Shown: positions 1-11,200 of the stretch, piece by piece
How the letters are laid out: every line of letters begins with the position of its first letter
How positions within the stretch are numbered: position 1 is the stretch's first letter
Assembly (NCBI GenBank): GCA_963920705.1
Contig: OY987231.1
Location: 18,887,024-18,951,023, forward strand
Origin: Odiellus spinosus
Lineage: Eukaryota; Arthropoda; Arachnida; Opiliones; Phalangiidae
DNA length: 64,000 bases
Direction: 5' to 3'
The notes under the pieces: model-generated
What the model was told of the DNA's origin: nothing
The model's input: only the letters and a program-made list of their open reading frames with translations
The model's database searches: none
Program-made: the position numbers and the translations under genes

Positions 1-830
1 GGAAATGGAGTATCATTTTCGGAAAGATCGTTAAAAAACTAATCAAAATATTGATACATATGCAACAGTAAAAATTCATATTTTATTATAGTCATTTTCG
101 AAATTTTTAAATTCCCCGCAATACTACGTCATCAATATCGTCGCGTGGTTATTGTAGAGCCTACAGTTGATTCTCGCGCTTTCTGACACGTGATAAGGTT
201 GATTTCGCGCGGTCTTTTTCGTAAAAGTACTTAATCCAGAAAGTCCTACCTTTCGTATCAAAATTATCATATTTATAAATTTTAATTTTGAAATTTATTA
301 AAGGGAGAATGCAACCTAATTACAAGTGATTTTGTATCGATTCCTTATCGTTTAAATAGGCCTAATCCACCGATAAAAAGTTTACAATACAAATATTAAA
401 CTAGAAATAAATTTAAAACTTACCCTGAAAATAGGCTTAGAGGGATTCATGGAGATCCTGAATCGCGTCCGTGTAAGGTCTAGCGACCAATGAGCAAAGG
501 CCCGTCGTTCACGGGAGATCTCCACGAGACTTACAGTCGCGCGCGAATGGTCGCTAGACCTTACACGCGAGGAAATCTGGACCTCCATGAATCCCGCTAA
601 GCCTATTTTCAGGGTAAGTTTTAAATTTATTTCTAGTTTAATATTTGTTTGTAAATATTTTCAGTAGTGGATTATGCCTATTTAAACAATAAGGAATCGA
701 TAAAAAATCACTTGTTGTTAGGTTGCATTCTCCCTTTAAGAACGCGTCAATCCAGAGATATTAAAATTTAGAATACGGCGTTTTAATAATATTAAACTAT
801 AAATATAATCCAAGGTATTCGGAAAAACTT
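1..830 (+). repeat. Repeat D, left arm (interrupted by element C)
   Basis: Positions 1-297 and 740-830 read continuously across the insertion of element C. They match 30095-30470 and, in reverse, 2040-3170. Shared landmarks include CAACAGTAAAAATTCATA, a CGTGGTTATTGTAGAG block and AAAAGTACTTAATCCAGAAA. The outer edge lies outside the window. Confidence 0.7.
302..735 (+). mobile_element. TTAA-type MITE, family C copy 1
   Basis: Element of 434 bp with inverted ends AGGGAGAATGCAACCTAA and TTAGGTTGCATTCTCCCT, flanked by TTAA at 298-301 and 736-739. An inner inverted pair (GGTCTAGCGACCAATG and its complement near 548) gives a central fold. No transposase. A second copy lies at 52791-53173. Confidence 0.85.
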
Positions 831-859
831 CTATGAGGATGTAACAAATTAAGACATAA

Positions 860-2039
860 AATTAGTCGGTGTTTGTATTAAATATATTAGATTTTTTTTT
901 TATTAGTTATTAAGTGATTTAGCCACCCATGAAGGGCAGTTACTATATTGGTATAGTAGAAAGAACTTTACGGAAATTATTATTCTTGAAGAATTATTAT
1001 TGACGAATTTTACAATCTCTTGTTTTTCTTGAGGTTTCAACTCGTTAGAGATAAGTAAAAATGTTTAAAATTTAGTACCGAGTACTGGTGTTTAGTTCGT
1101 GATAAAATTTACAAACAATTCTGATTTTATAAATATACCTTTCGTAAAAACACGAAGTAAATTATTACTGCAATTAACCTTGCTTACATTGTTAATGGAT
1201 TTTCTATGTTAAATTTTACCCTTAAAAGTAAGTTAGTGGTATTTTTGAAGAAAAATAGTTTTCAAATATCAGATTCTCATTTTGACTTACCGATTTTTCA
1301 AACTTAAAATTCCAATTCCATGGTACAAGTATGTATAATCACAAAACTCCCGTTTTATAAAATATTCCCAAAAAAACCAGGGTTCATTTTTTTGTACTCC
1401 AATTACGTCTTGATTGACTAAAATTAAGGATTTGGTTCAATTCCAGTATTTGAAAAAATAGTTTAAAATAATTTCTAGTAAATATTTTCAAAAGTTTTTA
1501 AGTAAAAGCGTGGTTTGGCTTATTAAATCCACTTTGGATTTGTAATTTAATAGCGAAACTACTTTGTTAGAAAACTTATCGTTACTGAAAAGTTATTTCC
1601 CCACTCCGTGTAACAAAATTTGGCAAAATGTAGAAAAATGTAACTTTTAATTCATTATAGTATAAATATAAGAATTTCCTTAAGTGCCTCCCAAAGTCGT
1701 TTATTTCAAAACCGAATATCCGGCCAGTTGTCGGACGTATCTTTCGTTCTCCGAAATGGGACATTGAAGTATTTTGAGATTTAACTTCGGTGTTTACCAC
1801 GAAACGGTGTAACGTCTACAAATCAAGTTTGGGCCTCTTTTGGATAAAAACCACCTATCTTCGAAATTCATACTATTTCGAAGCAATATTTCCACCTTTT
1901 ATCAAACATATTGAGATACCTAATTTTACCTGATCCCATTTTTACTCGTAACTAGGAGGAAAATGCTAAAATTAGTCACTATATAGCGGTCGAGTATCAC
2001 ACAATGTTAAACAGTAGAGTTTAAGTGAGACAGTGACCA
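860..2039. other. Gene-free stretch between the two D arms
   Basis: AT-rich sequence with no supported gene or recognisable repeat. It may be the interior of one large element bounded by the inverted D arms, or unrelated spacer. Confidence 0.4.
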
Positions 2040-2333
2040 TTTTTTTGGAATATATTTATAGTTTTATCGTACTGAAACCACATATTCTAAATTTTATAAC
2101 TTTGGGTTGACGCGTTCTTAAAGGGAGAATGAAAGGCCAAAACAACCTATTTTTAATCGATTAAGAATGCTAAAATAATGAGAAAAACAATGATATAACT
2201 CTCCAAAAATATTTCGTTATTTTATAATCAATTTCCAAAGTTCCGAAACTTGCAGATGCTAAGCCTTGGCTGCCTAGCTCGGCGAACTAGGCGAGCACGA
2301 GCCTTAATTTTTTTAATATTCCCGTCTGATCTA

Positions 2334-2396
2334 GTCGCCAATCACGAGCGAGTACGCGTATTTTTAAAATACGCGTACTCGCTCGTGATTGGCGAC
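2334..2396. repeat. 63-nt perfect palindrome in element B
   Basis: Two 31-nt arms (left begins GTCGCCAATCACGAGCGAG) are perfect reverse complements around a single central T at 2365. The same palindrome with altered centres occurs at about 26152 and 54028. Confidence 0.9.
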
Positions 2397-2439
2397 AGGA
2401 ATAGCCGCGAATACTAAAAAAAAATACAGGTCGTGCTAG

Positions 2440-2720
2440 CAAGGAGGATCAGAGAAGGAGAGGAAATGTGGGGACGGCGCGGTTCCTACTGCGTCGGCCT
2501 AAACTCCCACTCTGGGAGAACGGGGGTAGAGACGTTTCGTGGTAAAATGTTGTCGCGTGGGTAAAACGAATCCTTTATGAGACGCGCTAGCTAGCGACCA
2601 CGTGACAACAGTTTACCTCGAGAATTTCCTATCCCCCCTTTCCACCCGAGTGGGAGGTTGGCTCTTCTCTCTCTAACTCAACGCAGCCCCACATTTCCTC
2701 TCCTTCTCTGATCCTCCTTG
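2440..2720. mobile_element. MITE family L nested in element B
   Basis: Inverted ends CAAGGAGGATCAGAGAAGG and CCTTCTCTGATCCTCCTTG, about 35 bp long, are flanked by perfect 7-bp duplications GTGCTAG. The uninterrupted B copy at 54130 has the single site, confirming insertion. GC-richer than its surroundings. Confidence 0.85.
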
Positions 2721-3170
2721 GTGCTAGCCTAGTTCACCGAGCTAGGCAGCCTAGGCTTAGCATCGGAACTTTGGAAATTGATTATAAAATAACGAAATAT
2801 TTTTGGTGAGTTATATTATTGTTTTTCTCATTATTTTAGCATTCTTTATCCATTAAAAATAGGTTGTTTCGGCCTTTCATTCTCCCTTTAAGAAACTTCA
2901 AAATGAAAATGTCCAATATATGACTTCTGGAAATTATTAACGATAGTTTTCATACGAATGGTAGTACTTTCTGTACTAAGTACTTTTACGAAAAGACCGC
3001 GCGAAAGCCCTTTATCAATGCCAGAACAATATTGATAACGTAATATTAAAATTTTCGAAAATAGCGATTATAAAATATGTATTTTTACTGGTTATTTCTG
3101 TGATATATGTTTTTGGATCGTTTTTTAACGATTTTTCCGAAAATGTTAATCAATTTATATTTGGAGTGAC

Positions 3171-4745
3171 AGCCTCAAGAACGAATTTATGAAACCGAGA
3201 ATGTACAAAATGAGGTCTAGTTTTTCCATGAAGTCCTACTTTTTGATTGGTTCTTAGCTATGTACAAATGCGCTTTTATCGTCACGTGACAGTAAAATTA
3301 TAGAAAAAACTCTAAATCGAGCAAGGGAAAGGTTTCTGAGTGGTTAAGAAAATATCAGAATACGAAGATTCGTGAAACAACTTTGTTACTTAATAACAAA
3401 AGTTTTCTACACCATACAGAGAATTTTGTGTATTTAAAATTCAGGATTGTAAAGATTACTCATTCCTACAAATTATGCTAAAACCAAGTATGATGCAAAT
3501 ATTTTATTTTGCGTCCGACCTTGAACGGTTGTAATAAATTAGAGAAAAATTCGGTGCGTGTGAAATTCGAGTGATGCTTGAATAATTAATGTTTTCCTAT
3601 ATTGCGCAAAAACGTCACTAGCTCTTTCGAAACCTTGGCATTGACTTTTATTGTTTTAATTATATCATTTACCCTCGAATTTCCTTAAAATATAAATTTA
3701 TATTTTTCCTCTAAACACTACTTCCGTCCGCTCTTCGATGGATGCACCAATTTTTTTTCAGGAAGACATCGTAAACCAAATCGTAGTAAAATTTCACTTT
3801 CATTAGAAAGTGAAAGTATTACAATAAGATTCGAATATATCTAGTTCTTGAGGGTAATTTTTTTGACCAAAAGTTTCCTGTTAGCTTTCATTCTTATATA
3901 CTTTCGCTACGAGGAAACTTTTTATCAAAATAATGTTTTTATTATTTCCTGACGCATCAAGTAGACCCATATGCTCTTATGCAAGATAAAATGATAGCGT
4001 GTTTAGATACCCACAAAGATTTCTTGGAATGTTGTCGTTGAAATTTATGTAGGCATTAAGATCAACTAAATGGCAATGACCCCATTCTTATGACCTAATG
4101 GCAGATCTTTGTTTCTCAAATTTTGGGTTTTTAATTAACTTTAAAATAATTAATGTATTCTCGAACTTAATATATCAGAGAATACTGTTTTCTTTGGCTT
4201 TGAAATATTGGGCATATAATAATTTAATGAGAATTTAAAATTAGGTAATTTTTTTGGTCATCGTCTATATGTGAGATTTGTTATTTTCTCTATCGATTCG
4301 TAGATCTTCTGAATTTTGCCCAAAAGCGACCAAATTTCACCAACATCTACGTTATTTATGTATCTATATAATAAAACGTAGGCGTTGATCGGCGATTTTA
4401 AATTAATAACCCATTGTGATTTTTGAGGAGATATTATGTTTTTGTCCTTGTTGACTAAAATTCCAGTAGTTAACCTTCTAGGAAACATACCTATTTTCAT
4501 CTTTTAACTCGCTACACAAGATAAATTTATAAGATGCTGGCGGTCGCCAGCATCTGTTATTCCTAGCTCTAGTTTTCAGTAGACGGCTAGCAGCTCCTTT
4601 GTTTGGGCTGTATTAACTCCAATGGGGAAATAACATGGGCTGCCAAGATCCGAGATTCTTATACATTAGGGAAGCTCAAAAATCATGGGATTACCCATGA
4701 CGCTTTTTTTGATACACGTTAAAGTTATACAGAATGGTCGCTCGC
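3171..4745. other. Gene-free stretch with one short palindrome
   Basis: No supported gene. At 4532-4555 lies a 24-nt palindrome with 11-bp arms (AGATGCTGGCG/CGCCAGCATCT) around GT, able to form a small cruciform or hairpin. Otherwise AT-rich unique sequence. Confidence 0.4.
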
Positions 4746-4804
4746 TTTGTACGAAAATTTAGGACAAGATGTCAGCTTTCATGTACGTCGGGTTTCATTG
4801 AGTA

Positions 4805-5826
4805 ATCGGACCCAAAACGAAAAGTCGGACCCAAAACGAAAAGTCGGACCCAAACGTAAAGTCGGAATCAAATTAAGAGTCGGACCCAAACGTAAAGTCG
4901 GACCCAAATTAAGAGTCGGACCCAAACGAAAAGTCGGACCCAAATTAAGAGTCGGACCCAAACGTAAAGTCGGACCCAAATTAAGAATCGAACCCAAACG
5001 TAAAGTCGGGCCCAAATTAAGAGTCGGACCCAAACGAAAAGTCGGACCCAAACGAAAAGTCGGACCCAAATTAAGAGTCGGACCCAAACGAAAAGTCGGA
5101 CCCAAACGAAAAGTCGGACCCAAATTAAGAGTCGGACCCAAACGAAAAGTCGGACCCAAACGAAAAGTCGGACCCAAATTAAGAGTCGGACCCAAACGTA
5201 AAGTCGGACCCAAATTAAGAATCGAACCCAAACGTCGGACCCAAACGTAAAGTCGGACCCAAATTAAGAGTCGGACCCAAACGAAAAGTCGGACCCAAAC
5301 GTAAAGTCGGACCCAAAACGAAAAGTCGGACCCAAAACGAAAAGTCGGACCCAAACGTAAAGTCGGACCCAAATTAAGAGTCGGACCCAAACGTAAAATC
5401 GGACCCAAACGAAAAGTCGGACCCAAACGAAAAGTCGGACCCAAATTTAGAGTCGGACCCAAACGTAAAGTCGGACCCAAATTAAGAATCGAACCCAAAC
5501 GTCGGACCCAAACGTAAAGTCGGACCCAAATTAAGAATCGAACCCAAACGTCGGACCCAAACGTAAAGTCGGACCCAAATTAAGAGTCGGACCCAAACGA
5601 AAAGTCGGACCCAAACGTAAAGTCGGACCCAAAACGAAAAGTCGGACCCAAAACGAAAAGTCGGACCCAAACGTAAAGTCGGACCCAAATTAAGAGTCGG
5701 ACCCAAATTTAGAGTCGGACCCAAACGTAAAGTCGGACCCAAATTAAGAATCGAACCCAAACGTCGGACCCAAACGTAAAGTCGGACCCAAATTAAGAGT
5801 CGGACCCAAACGTAAAGTCGGACCCA
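4805..5826. repeat. 18-bp minisatellite, about 1.0 kb
   Basis: About 55 tandem units of GTCGGACCC plus nine variable bases; the three common second halves are AAACGAAAA, AAACGTAAA and AAATTAAGA. Some junctions carry 1-bp insertions (AAAACG) or shortened units (ATCGAACCCAAACGTCGG). Higher-order duplication is visible: about 5220-5500 resembles 5490-5770. Open reading frames across it are a by-product of a unit divisible by three. Confidence 0.95.
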
Positions 5827-7502
5827 CTTTACACTATTCCAAAACTAAGCGATTAGGAAGTCTTGGGTACAGCATAATAGACCAAGAAGAAATTTTCGCA
5901 GAGTTATTCGTGAAAGGTTTGGATCAATGGCACTCCCATTTAAAATGATAATATATGTCCATTGAAAGTTGTGATGGGTGTTCTCGGAATGATAATCATA
6001 TCTGTCCATTCAAAGTTGTAATTACAACTGTGAAAGTAGTACTTACGTTAGGAATAACCTGTTCCTTCTATTGCCAGGCAACAAGGTTTTTAACTAATAT
6101 TTATAATTTTGGTGTCAAGGATAAGTTCAGTTTCATTTCGCTTCCTGTTAGTCGACGTTATAGAAACAAATTTAATAAACTTAAATCGGTAAACACCCGT
6201 AGGGCTCTTAACAAAAGATCAGAAATAATTCCGGCATTTTCCGAATTTAGTTTTGGGATCTAAATAGTTAACTGAACAAACGAAATCACTGACGCGAAAC
6301 CATGCAGACTGGAAATAGTTTTAACCATACGTATCTCTCTCAATTTTGGGGTATTTGCATTTGAAAATCATTAATAATATTAATGATAATAAAGAAATAT
6401 ATATATTATTTAAAAGCTTTTAATTCTATTGTAGATTTTTAAATACATTTCAATATTTTAAAAAACCTAATTTTTAAATCTTACGCACGCCCTAGTTATC
6501 CACGACCGTAATGCTTTCAAAAGTTTTGATAAAGGGTGTATGACCCGCTAAGGGCAAATGGGCAATGGGTTCAAACAAACGAACCATAGATTAAACTAAT
6601 ATTAAAAATATTGTAAATTGACATTAAATTATATATTTTCCTTATATCTGCAAATTAATTTTGATATGAAGTAGGTATATAGTAAAGCAGTCTCTCTTAT
6701 ATAAAAACATTTTATTTTAATTGGATGAAGTCTAAAAAAGTCTATAGGAACCTTTACTGAAAAATGCAGAACCGTTTTCTTGCATAGTGGGTTAGGTTCC
6801 TTTAAAGGGGCCCTAAAGCTGTTACGAAGCAAACTACAAAATGGGATCCATATATTATTAAATCAATGGGCGGGGGCACAACGATCCAATAAGAGTAATA
6901 TAATAAGGTCACGAAACAACGTTAGGCTTTCTTTAAAAATGGATTAAAATCATCACTTTATTCGGAGGCTTCAATCTGGATATAAACACTAATTCATTTG
7001 ATTGCAAATTAAGCAATAATATTTCTCAAGATATATGCCTAGACGCGCAAAGATGAAGTTTCAGAATTTTCTACCATGGAATGTTAATACAAAGTCTCAA
7101 ATTCCGTGAATATACTGTAACAGAATTAGATTAAGCGAGGTTTGCCTCCATACTCGGCGTAGATCTATAAATAAAGGAGTTGTTGCAAGCTTGAATTTTC
7201 CCGCTACGAGCGCAACAGCGCTAGAAGTCCTCTAAGCGAACGGCGAGGATTAAACTTTATAATTAAAGCAATAATAGAAATTAACGTTTGGAGGATCTCT
7301 AGCGATGTTGCCCTTCTAGGAGCGAAAACGTTAGCATATATATCAATTGTCTTTTTAAAATTCAGATTATTATAGAAATGGTTAATCATTTAGCCTACAC
7401 TCCTGCTAGAATTTTTTCCCCGTAATCAAAATCACCTTTTTTAATTTAGCGTGGAAAATTTCTAGCCCGATAAAGGTTTAATAACATATTTATGTTATTA
7501 TG
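5827..7502. other. Gene-free stretch after the minisatellite
   Basis: A 102-codon ORF at 5955-6263 has no recognisable domain or codon-use support. No repeats are obvious. I see nothing convincing here. Confidence 0.35.
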
Positions 7503-7506
7503 TTAA

Positions 7507-7658
7507 AGGGACTATCTGCGATTTTTAAATCCCCTTTAAAGTCGCCTTCTTTTCTAGCTTAGCAGACGACGTTGTACAAAAATTGTACAGTCAAAGCTAG
7601 GCTGTGTGCAAAAGGGAAGAGGATTTTAACGGGGCAAATTTCAAAGCAGATAGGGCCT
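7507..7658 (+). mobile_element. TTAA-type MITE, family T copy 1
   Basis: Ends AGGGACTATCTGC and GCAGATAGGGCCT are inverted and flanked by TTAA (7503-7506, 7659-7662). It abuts a second copy that shares the central TTAA. Confidence 0.7.
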
Positions 7659-7662
7659 TTAA

Positions 7663-7817
7663 AGGGACTACCTGCGATTTTATATCCCCTTTAAGTCGCC
7701 TTCTTTTCTAGCTTAGCTGACGACGTTGACCATAACAAATCGTACAGTCAAATCTAGGTTTGTGTTCATAAGGGAAGAGCATTTTACAGGGGCATATTTT
7801 CGGAGCATGTAGGACCT
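7663..7817 (+). mobile_element. TTAA-type MITE, family T copy 2, head-to-tail with copy 1
   Basis: Begins AGGGACTACCTGCGATTT right after the shared TTAA and ends GCATGTAGGACCT before TTCA, a mutated TTAA. It is roughly 85% like copy 1, including a shared CGCCTTCTTTTCTAGCTTAG block, and has no coding capacity. Confidence 0.65.
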
Positions 7818-7821
7818 TTCA

Positions 7822-8178
7822 ATGTCCTATCTTTTACGTTATACGCCTATGAGTATCCCTTAATTTATTATGGGGATCGTCCCTAAAGAACGCCTTGAAG
7901 GTTGTGAGGTCATATTCCTTTTAAAAAGGTGCAGCGTTGTCTGTAAAACATTTTAGGCGCCGCAAAACAGAATGGGAAATGATGATTTTAGATATTGTAC
8001 TTTTATTGATCACGGGGCAGACCGCAGACTAGCTTAATTCAGAAATCGTTCTTGTTATGAACAACAGCAATTTGCACGAAAACATTTTCTCTAGTATCCT
8101 ACTCCATGATATGTGCGGACTGCGGAATGTGATTCCAGAGTGATTCTGGCAGTCCTGTCAAGTAAAAAAAATTTCAAA
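7822..8178 (+). promoter_or_regulatory. Probable promoter/5' UTR region of G9a
   Basis: This is the sequence directly upstream of the proposed start codon. No TATA box at a convincing distance was seen. The transcription start is unknown; the call rests on position only. Confidence 0.25.
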
Positions 8179-8204
8179 ATGGACGCCTTTGAGAAATATC
8201 GCGG
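8179..8204 (+). other. G9a: Putative first coding exon of G9a
   Basis: A 26-nt exon, ATG in the context CAAAATGG, reads MDAFEKYR plus two bases and ends at a strong donor GTAAGT. It is needed because the long second exon has no in-frame ATG before codon 396 (10462). The phase fits only if exon 2 begins after the AG at 9301-9302 (GGAAG|TTCC). The neighbouring, more canonical acceptor at 9298 (AAACAG|GAAG) would need a phase-1 upstream exon that I did not find. An alternative start exon further upstream is therefore possible. Confidence 0.55.
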
Positions 8205-11200
8205 GTAAGTCAATGTCTGGTATAAATTTATAAATGTAATATTTTTGATTAAATCACGTTACTTTGGTTAACCCATTTGATAAATAACAAAAGTTTAAGT
8301 GTTAAATCATCGTTGTATTAGAAATTTAAATGAGCACTAAGATTCTATAAGCAAACACCGGATTACACTTGTACTGGCAGCCATTGTTGTGTTCTCCGCG
8401 GGTTCTTGGCGCTGCTTCCCGTGTACTTGTTGGAAGAGTAGCCATCTTACTAGTCTTACTCTTTGCCAAATTATTTATGTGTAATTGGTTAATAGCTTTG
8501 GTCCGCGCGATTGCATAAGTACTTGTACGGGATCAAATTTATGTAAAATTTACAATTTTTATTGGTTTAGTCATAATTGGTTTTACGGTAATTGTCCTAT
8601 CACTCACTATGGTCTTGGATTATGAGTACACGCCTACCTAGTTTATTCCCTTTCTAATATGATCTTTGAAACGCTTGTTGTTTGAAATTTATTCACTATC
8701 CATCCAAAAGTTGATATTTTAAACTCATGTTTTTGTTTCAGTTCACGTAATTGATTAACCCAGCACAGTTCTTTGAGATGCAACGAGGTGGACACGCAAT
8801 TAATCCCTGGTTGCGACCGGGTGTTGAAGTACTTGGGTCTCAAGGTTGTAAATGACTTTAAAATTTAACACCTTGAAGGGTTTTCATTCCCATTAGCTCC
8901 TCCTCTGGCACTGCAATTATATATAACTTTGCACTAAGTCTTGGAAACATGATTCTCATTTTAATTGTTCGAGAAATTTAATCTCTTAGATTATACGATA
9001 ATTGTTTTAAAGTTAAAATTCAAAACCAATTTACGAGCTGCTGGTTTTTTTAAACTAGCATCTAATCAATTTCTTCCTAATTAGAAATTCAAAATTTTAT
9101 GACATTTCAGAGATCTAATCCGAAAAAAAATAAGACTTTCTAGACTATTGTAGTGTTTTGTCTAGGCTTAGCGGAAGTGCCAGAATTAGGCTACGGTAAA
9201 TAATTAATATTGATGTGTGTCTTGTCTTACTTCCATTTTCTCTATAGAAGATTTTATTACCTTGTATAGCTTATTTCATTATTATTTTTTTTAAACAGGA
9301 AGTTCCACTGGTCCGCCAACCAGTACTCCGCATCGGGACAGAGACGACAGTAGAAATTTCCACAGACATTCTAGGGGATGGTCATTCCAGAACCGGAATC
9401 AATCTCATGCGGGGGATAGAGGTGGCAGAAGAAACATTCCTTACAATCAGCATAAGAGTAGATTTGACAACGATAATCATCATAATAGAAGTAACAATTA
9501 CTACCACAATCGTTCTCATCATTGGGATTCTTCGCAACACCGATCCAATAGAGACTATTATAAAAATCGTTATTCACCCGAGGAATCTGGTGTTAGGCAT
9601 TCGGAGGATCGAGACCGGTCTCCTAGAGAAAGGTCTAGGGACAGATCCCCTGAAAGGAGGCGCCATTTTTCTTCAGAGGAAGATAATAGAAGAGGGTATC
9701 AGCGTGGAGATTCCACCCGTGCTGAAAGAAAGTCTCGATGGGATAGTGATAGCAGAGTTTTGGAAGAGTCTAACCAGCCTGAAATATACATCGACACTCC
9801 TGGTACAGCTACTTCCGCTCCTGATCATTCAGTTTGCAAATCCGAATACGAAAATGTTGTTGAATTAGCTAATAAAATAACTAGTTTAGGCCCATCTTTG
9901 CGCGATCCTAGGCTTATAGCTCGGGTTCTTAAGATACAAAAACAAGAAACTGAGGTTTCCATCAATACTGACACTTCAACTCCTCTCCCTGGTCTCGAAT
10001 CTATTAATAGTCCAGAAGCGTTTGAAGAACCGTGTAATCAGTGGCCGGATAATCAGAATTTAACTCAAGCAGAGGAAGCGGGAAATCAGCGGGCGGATAA
10101 TCAGACATTTGCCAAGGTTCATAAAACTCAAAAAGAAAAGGAAGAACCCAACCATTCTTTATTCGATCCTCGACTTCTGTCACCTAAGAAACATACCGTA
10201 ACAGCGGATCAAGTCGTTATTAAAGCAGTCGCATTCAAACCTGATCCTAAAATATTGAAACTTTCCATCTTGGAAGAACCAACCGTCGCTTTCAACAAGC
10301 CTCTGTTACCTACACCTATATCTCCGGTTAAATCTATATCTCCTTCTAAAAGAGAAGAAACAATTGATATTAGCGAAGATCCAGTCAAAGCCAAAGAACT
10401 CGAAGCTTCTATCAGTGACGAGGTTAAAAGCTTAGTGGGAGATATTGAAGAAAAATTAAATATGCCAACCGTGAAAAGTTTAGCTAGGGACCCTTCCCAG
10501 AGTAGCAGCGGTACTTTGTCTAGTAAATTAGCAAAGGATAGTTTGAGTGTTGCCAAGAAAAGTGATTCGAGTAGCAAAGAAACACCAAAAACAATTCCTC
10601 CACAAACTACGGCCAAACCATTATTGACAGTTTCAGGTGGCACTCAATCTCTTTTGAAAGATTCCTTTCTATCAAAATTGAAACAAGAAGGTAGGGCCAA
10701 AATGACGGCTCCATCTAAACCTGAAACGAAGCATAATCAAGCTATTCTTCAAATGGCATTTAGTCCGGAAAGACCTTCATCCGATAAGTTAAGCTCCAAT
10801 AGTCAAGCAAGATCAGGAGCATTGAAACAACCCGGTATTAAGGGTATTTTGAATAAAGTCATGAAAACATCCATAACTAAAGTTCTAAGGACAAACATAG
10901 ACGCTAGTAAGGAATCGTCAAAATCTGCCTCGTCTGAACCCATGACGGAAGCGATGGATGTTCTAACTAATGACAAAGAAGTTCCTAAACCAAAAGAAAC
11001 GGATGAAGTTCAAAAAACTTCTGAAAATGTTTCTAAAAAAGATGAAACTTCAGCCATTCCAGTTTTAGAAGAACATGATATGGAAACTGATAAAACTGAA
11101 AACCCACCATCAAAATCACCACCAGTTATGGAAAAGTCTGACTTAGATAAGGAAGAAGGGGCTAATAAAAACAATGACGACACTGTATCAAAATTAAATA

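Larger units (their letters stand above)
2122..2887 (+). mobile_element. TTAA-type MITE, family B copy 1, with element L nested inside
   Basis: Inverted ends AGGGAGAATGAAAGGCC and GGCCTTTCATTCTCCCT are flanked by TTAA (2118-2121, 2888-2891). The terminal inverted repeats extend for about 170 bp. A 63-nt palindrome lies at 2334-2396. The extra length relative to copy 3 is the nested element L. Confidence 0.85.
2040..3170 (-). repeat. Repeat D, right arm in reverse orientation (interrupted by element B)
   Basis: Positions 2040-2117 and 2892-3170 are the reverse complement of the left-end repeat. The block AGTACTTTTACGAAAAGACC near 2985 and ATCGTTTTTTAACGATTTTT near 3118 are diagnostic. Element B splits it at the same TTAA where C splits the left arm. 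Confidence 0.7.

Noticed and set aside
382..588. 68-codon minus ORF, similar to one at 52847-53035
   Set aside because: The similarity is due to both lying in family C elements; no sign of coding constraint.
2334..2396. microRNA precursor
   Set aside because: The perfect palindrome has no loop, so it cannot be a normal hairpin precursor; better seen as a DNA palindrome within element B.
4747..5250. 167-codon ORF (VGPKRK repeats)
   Set aside because: It is the 18-bp minisatellite read in frame; equally long ORFs exist on the other strand, and it starts and stops with the array.
9407..9868. 153-codon ORF overlapping G9a exon 2
   Set aside because: Wrong frame shadow of the true G9a reading frame, which continues through the same bases.
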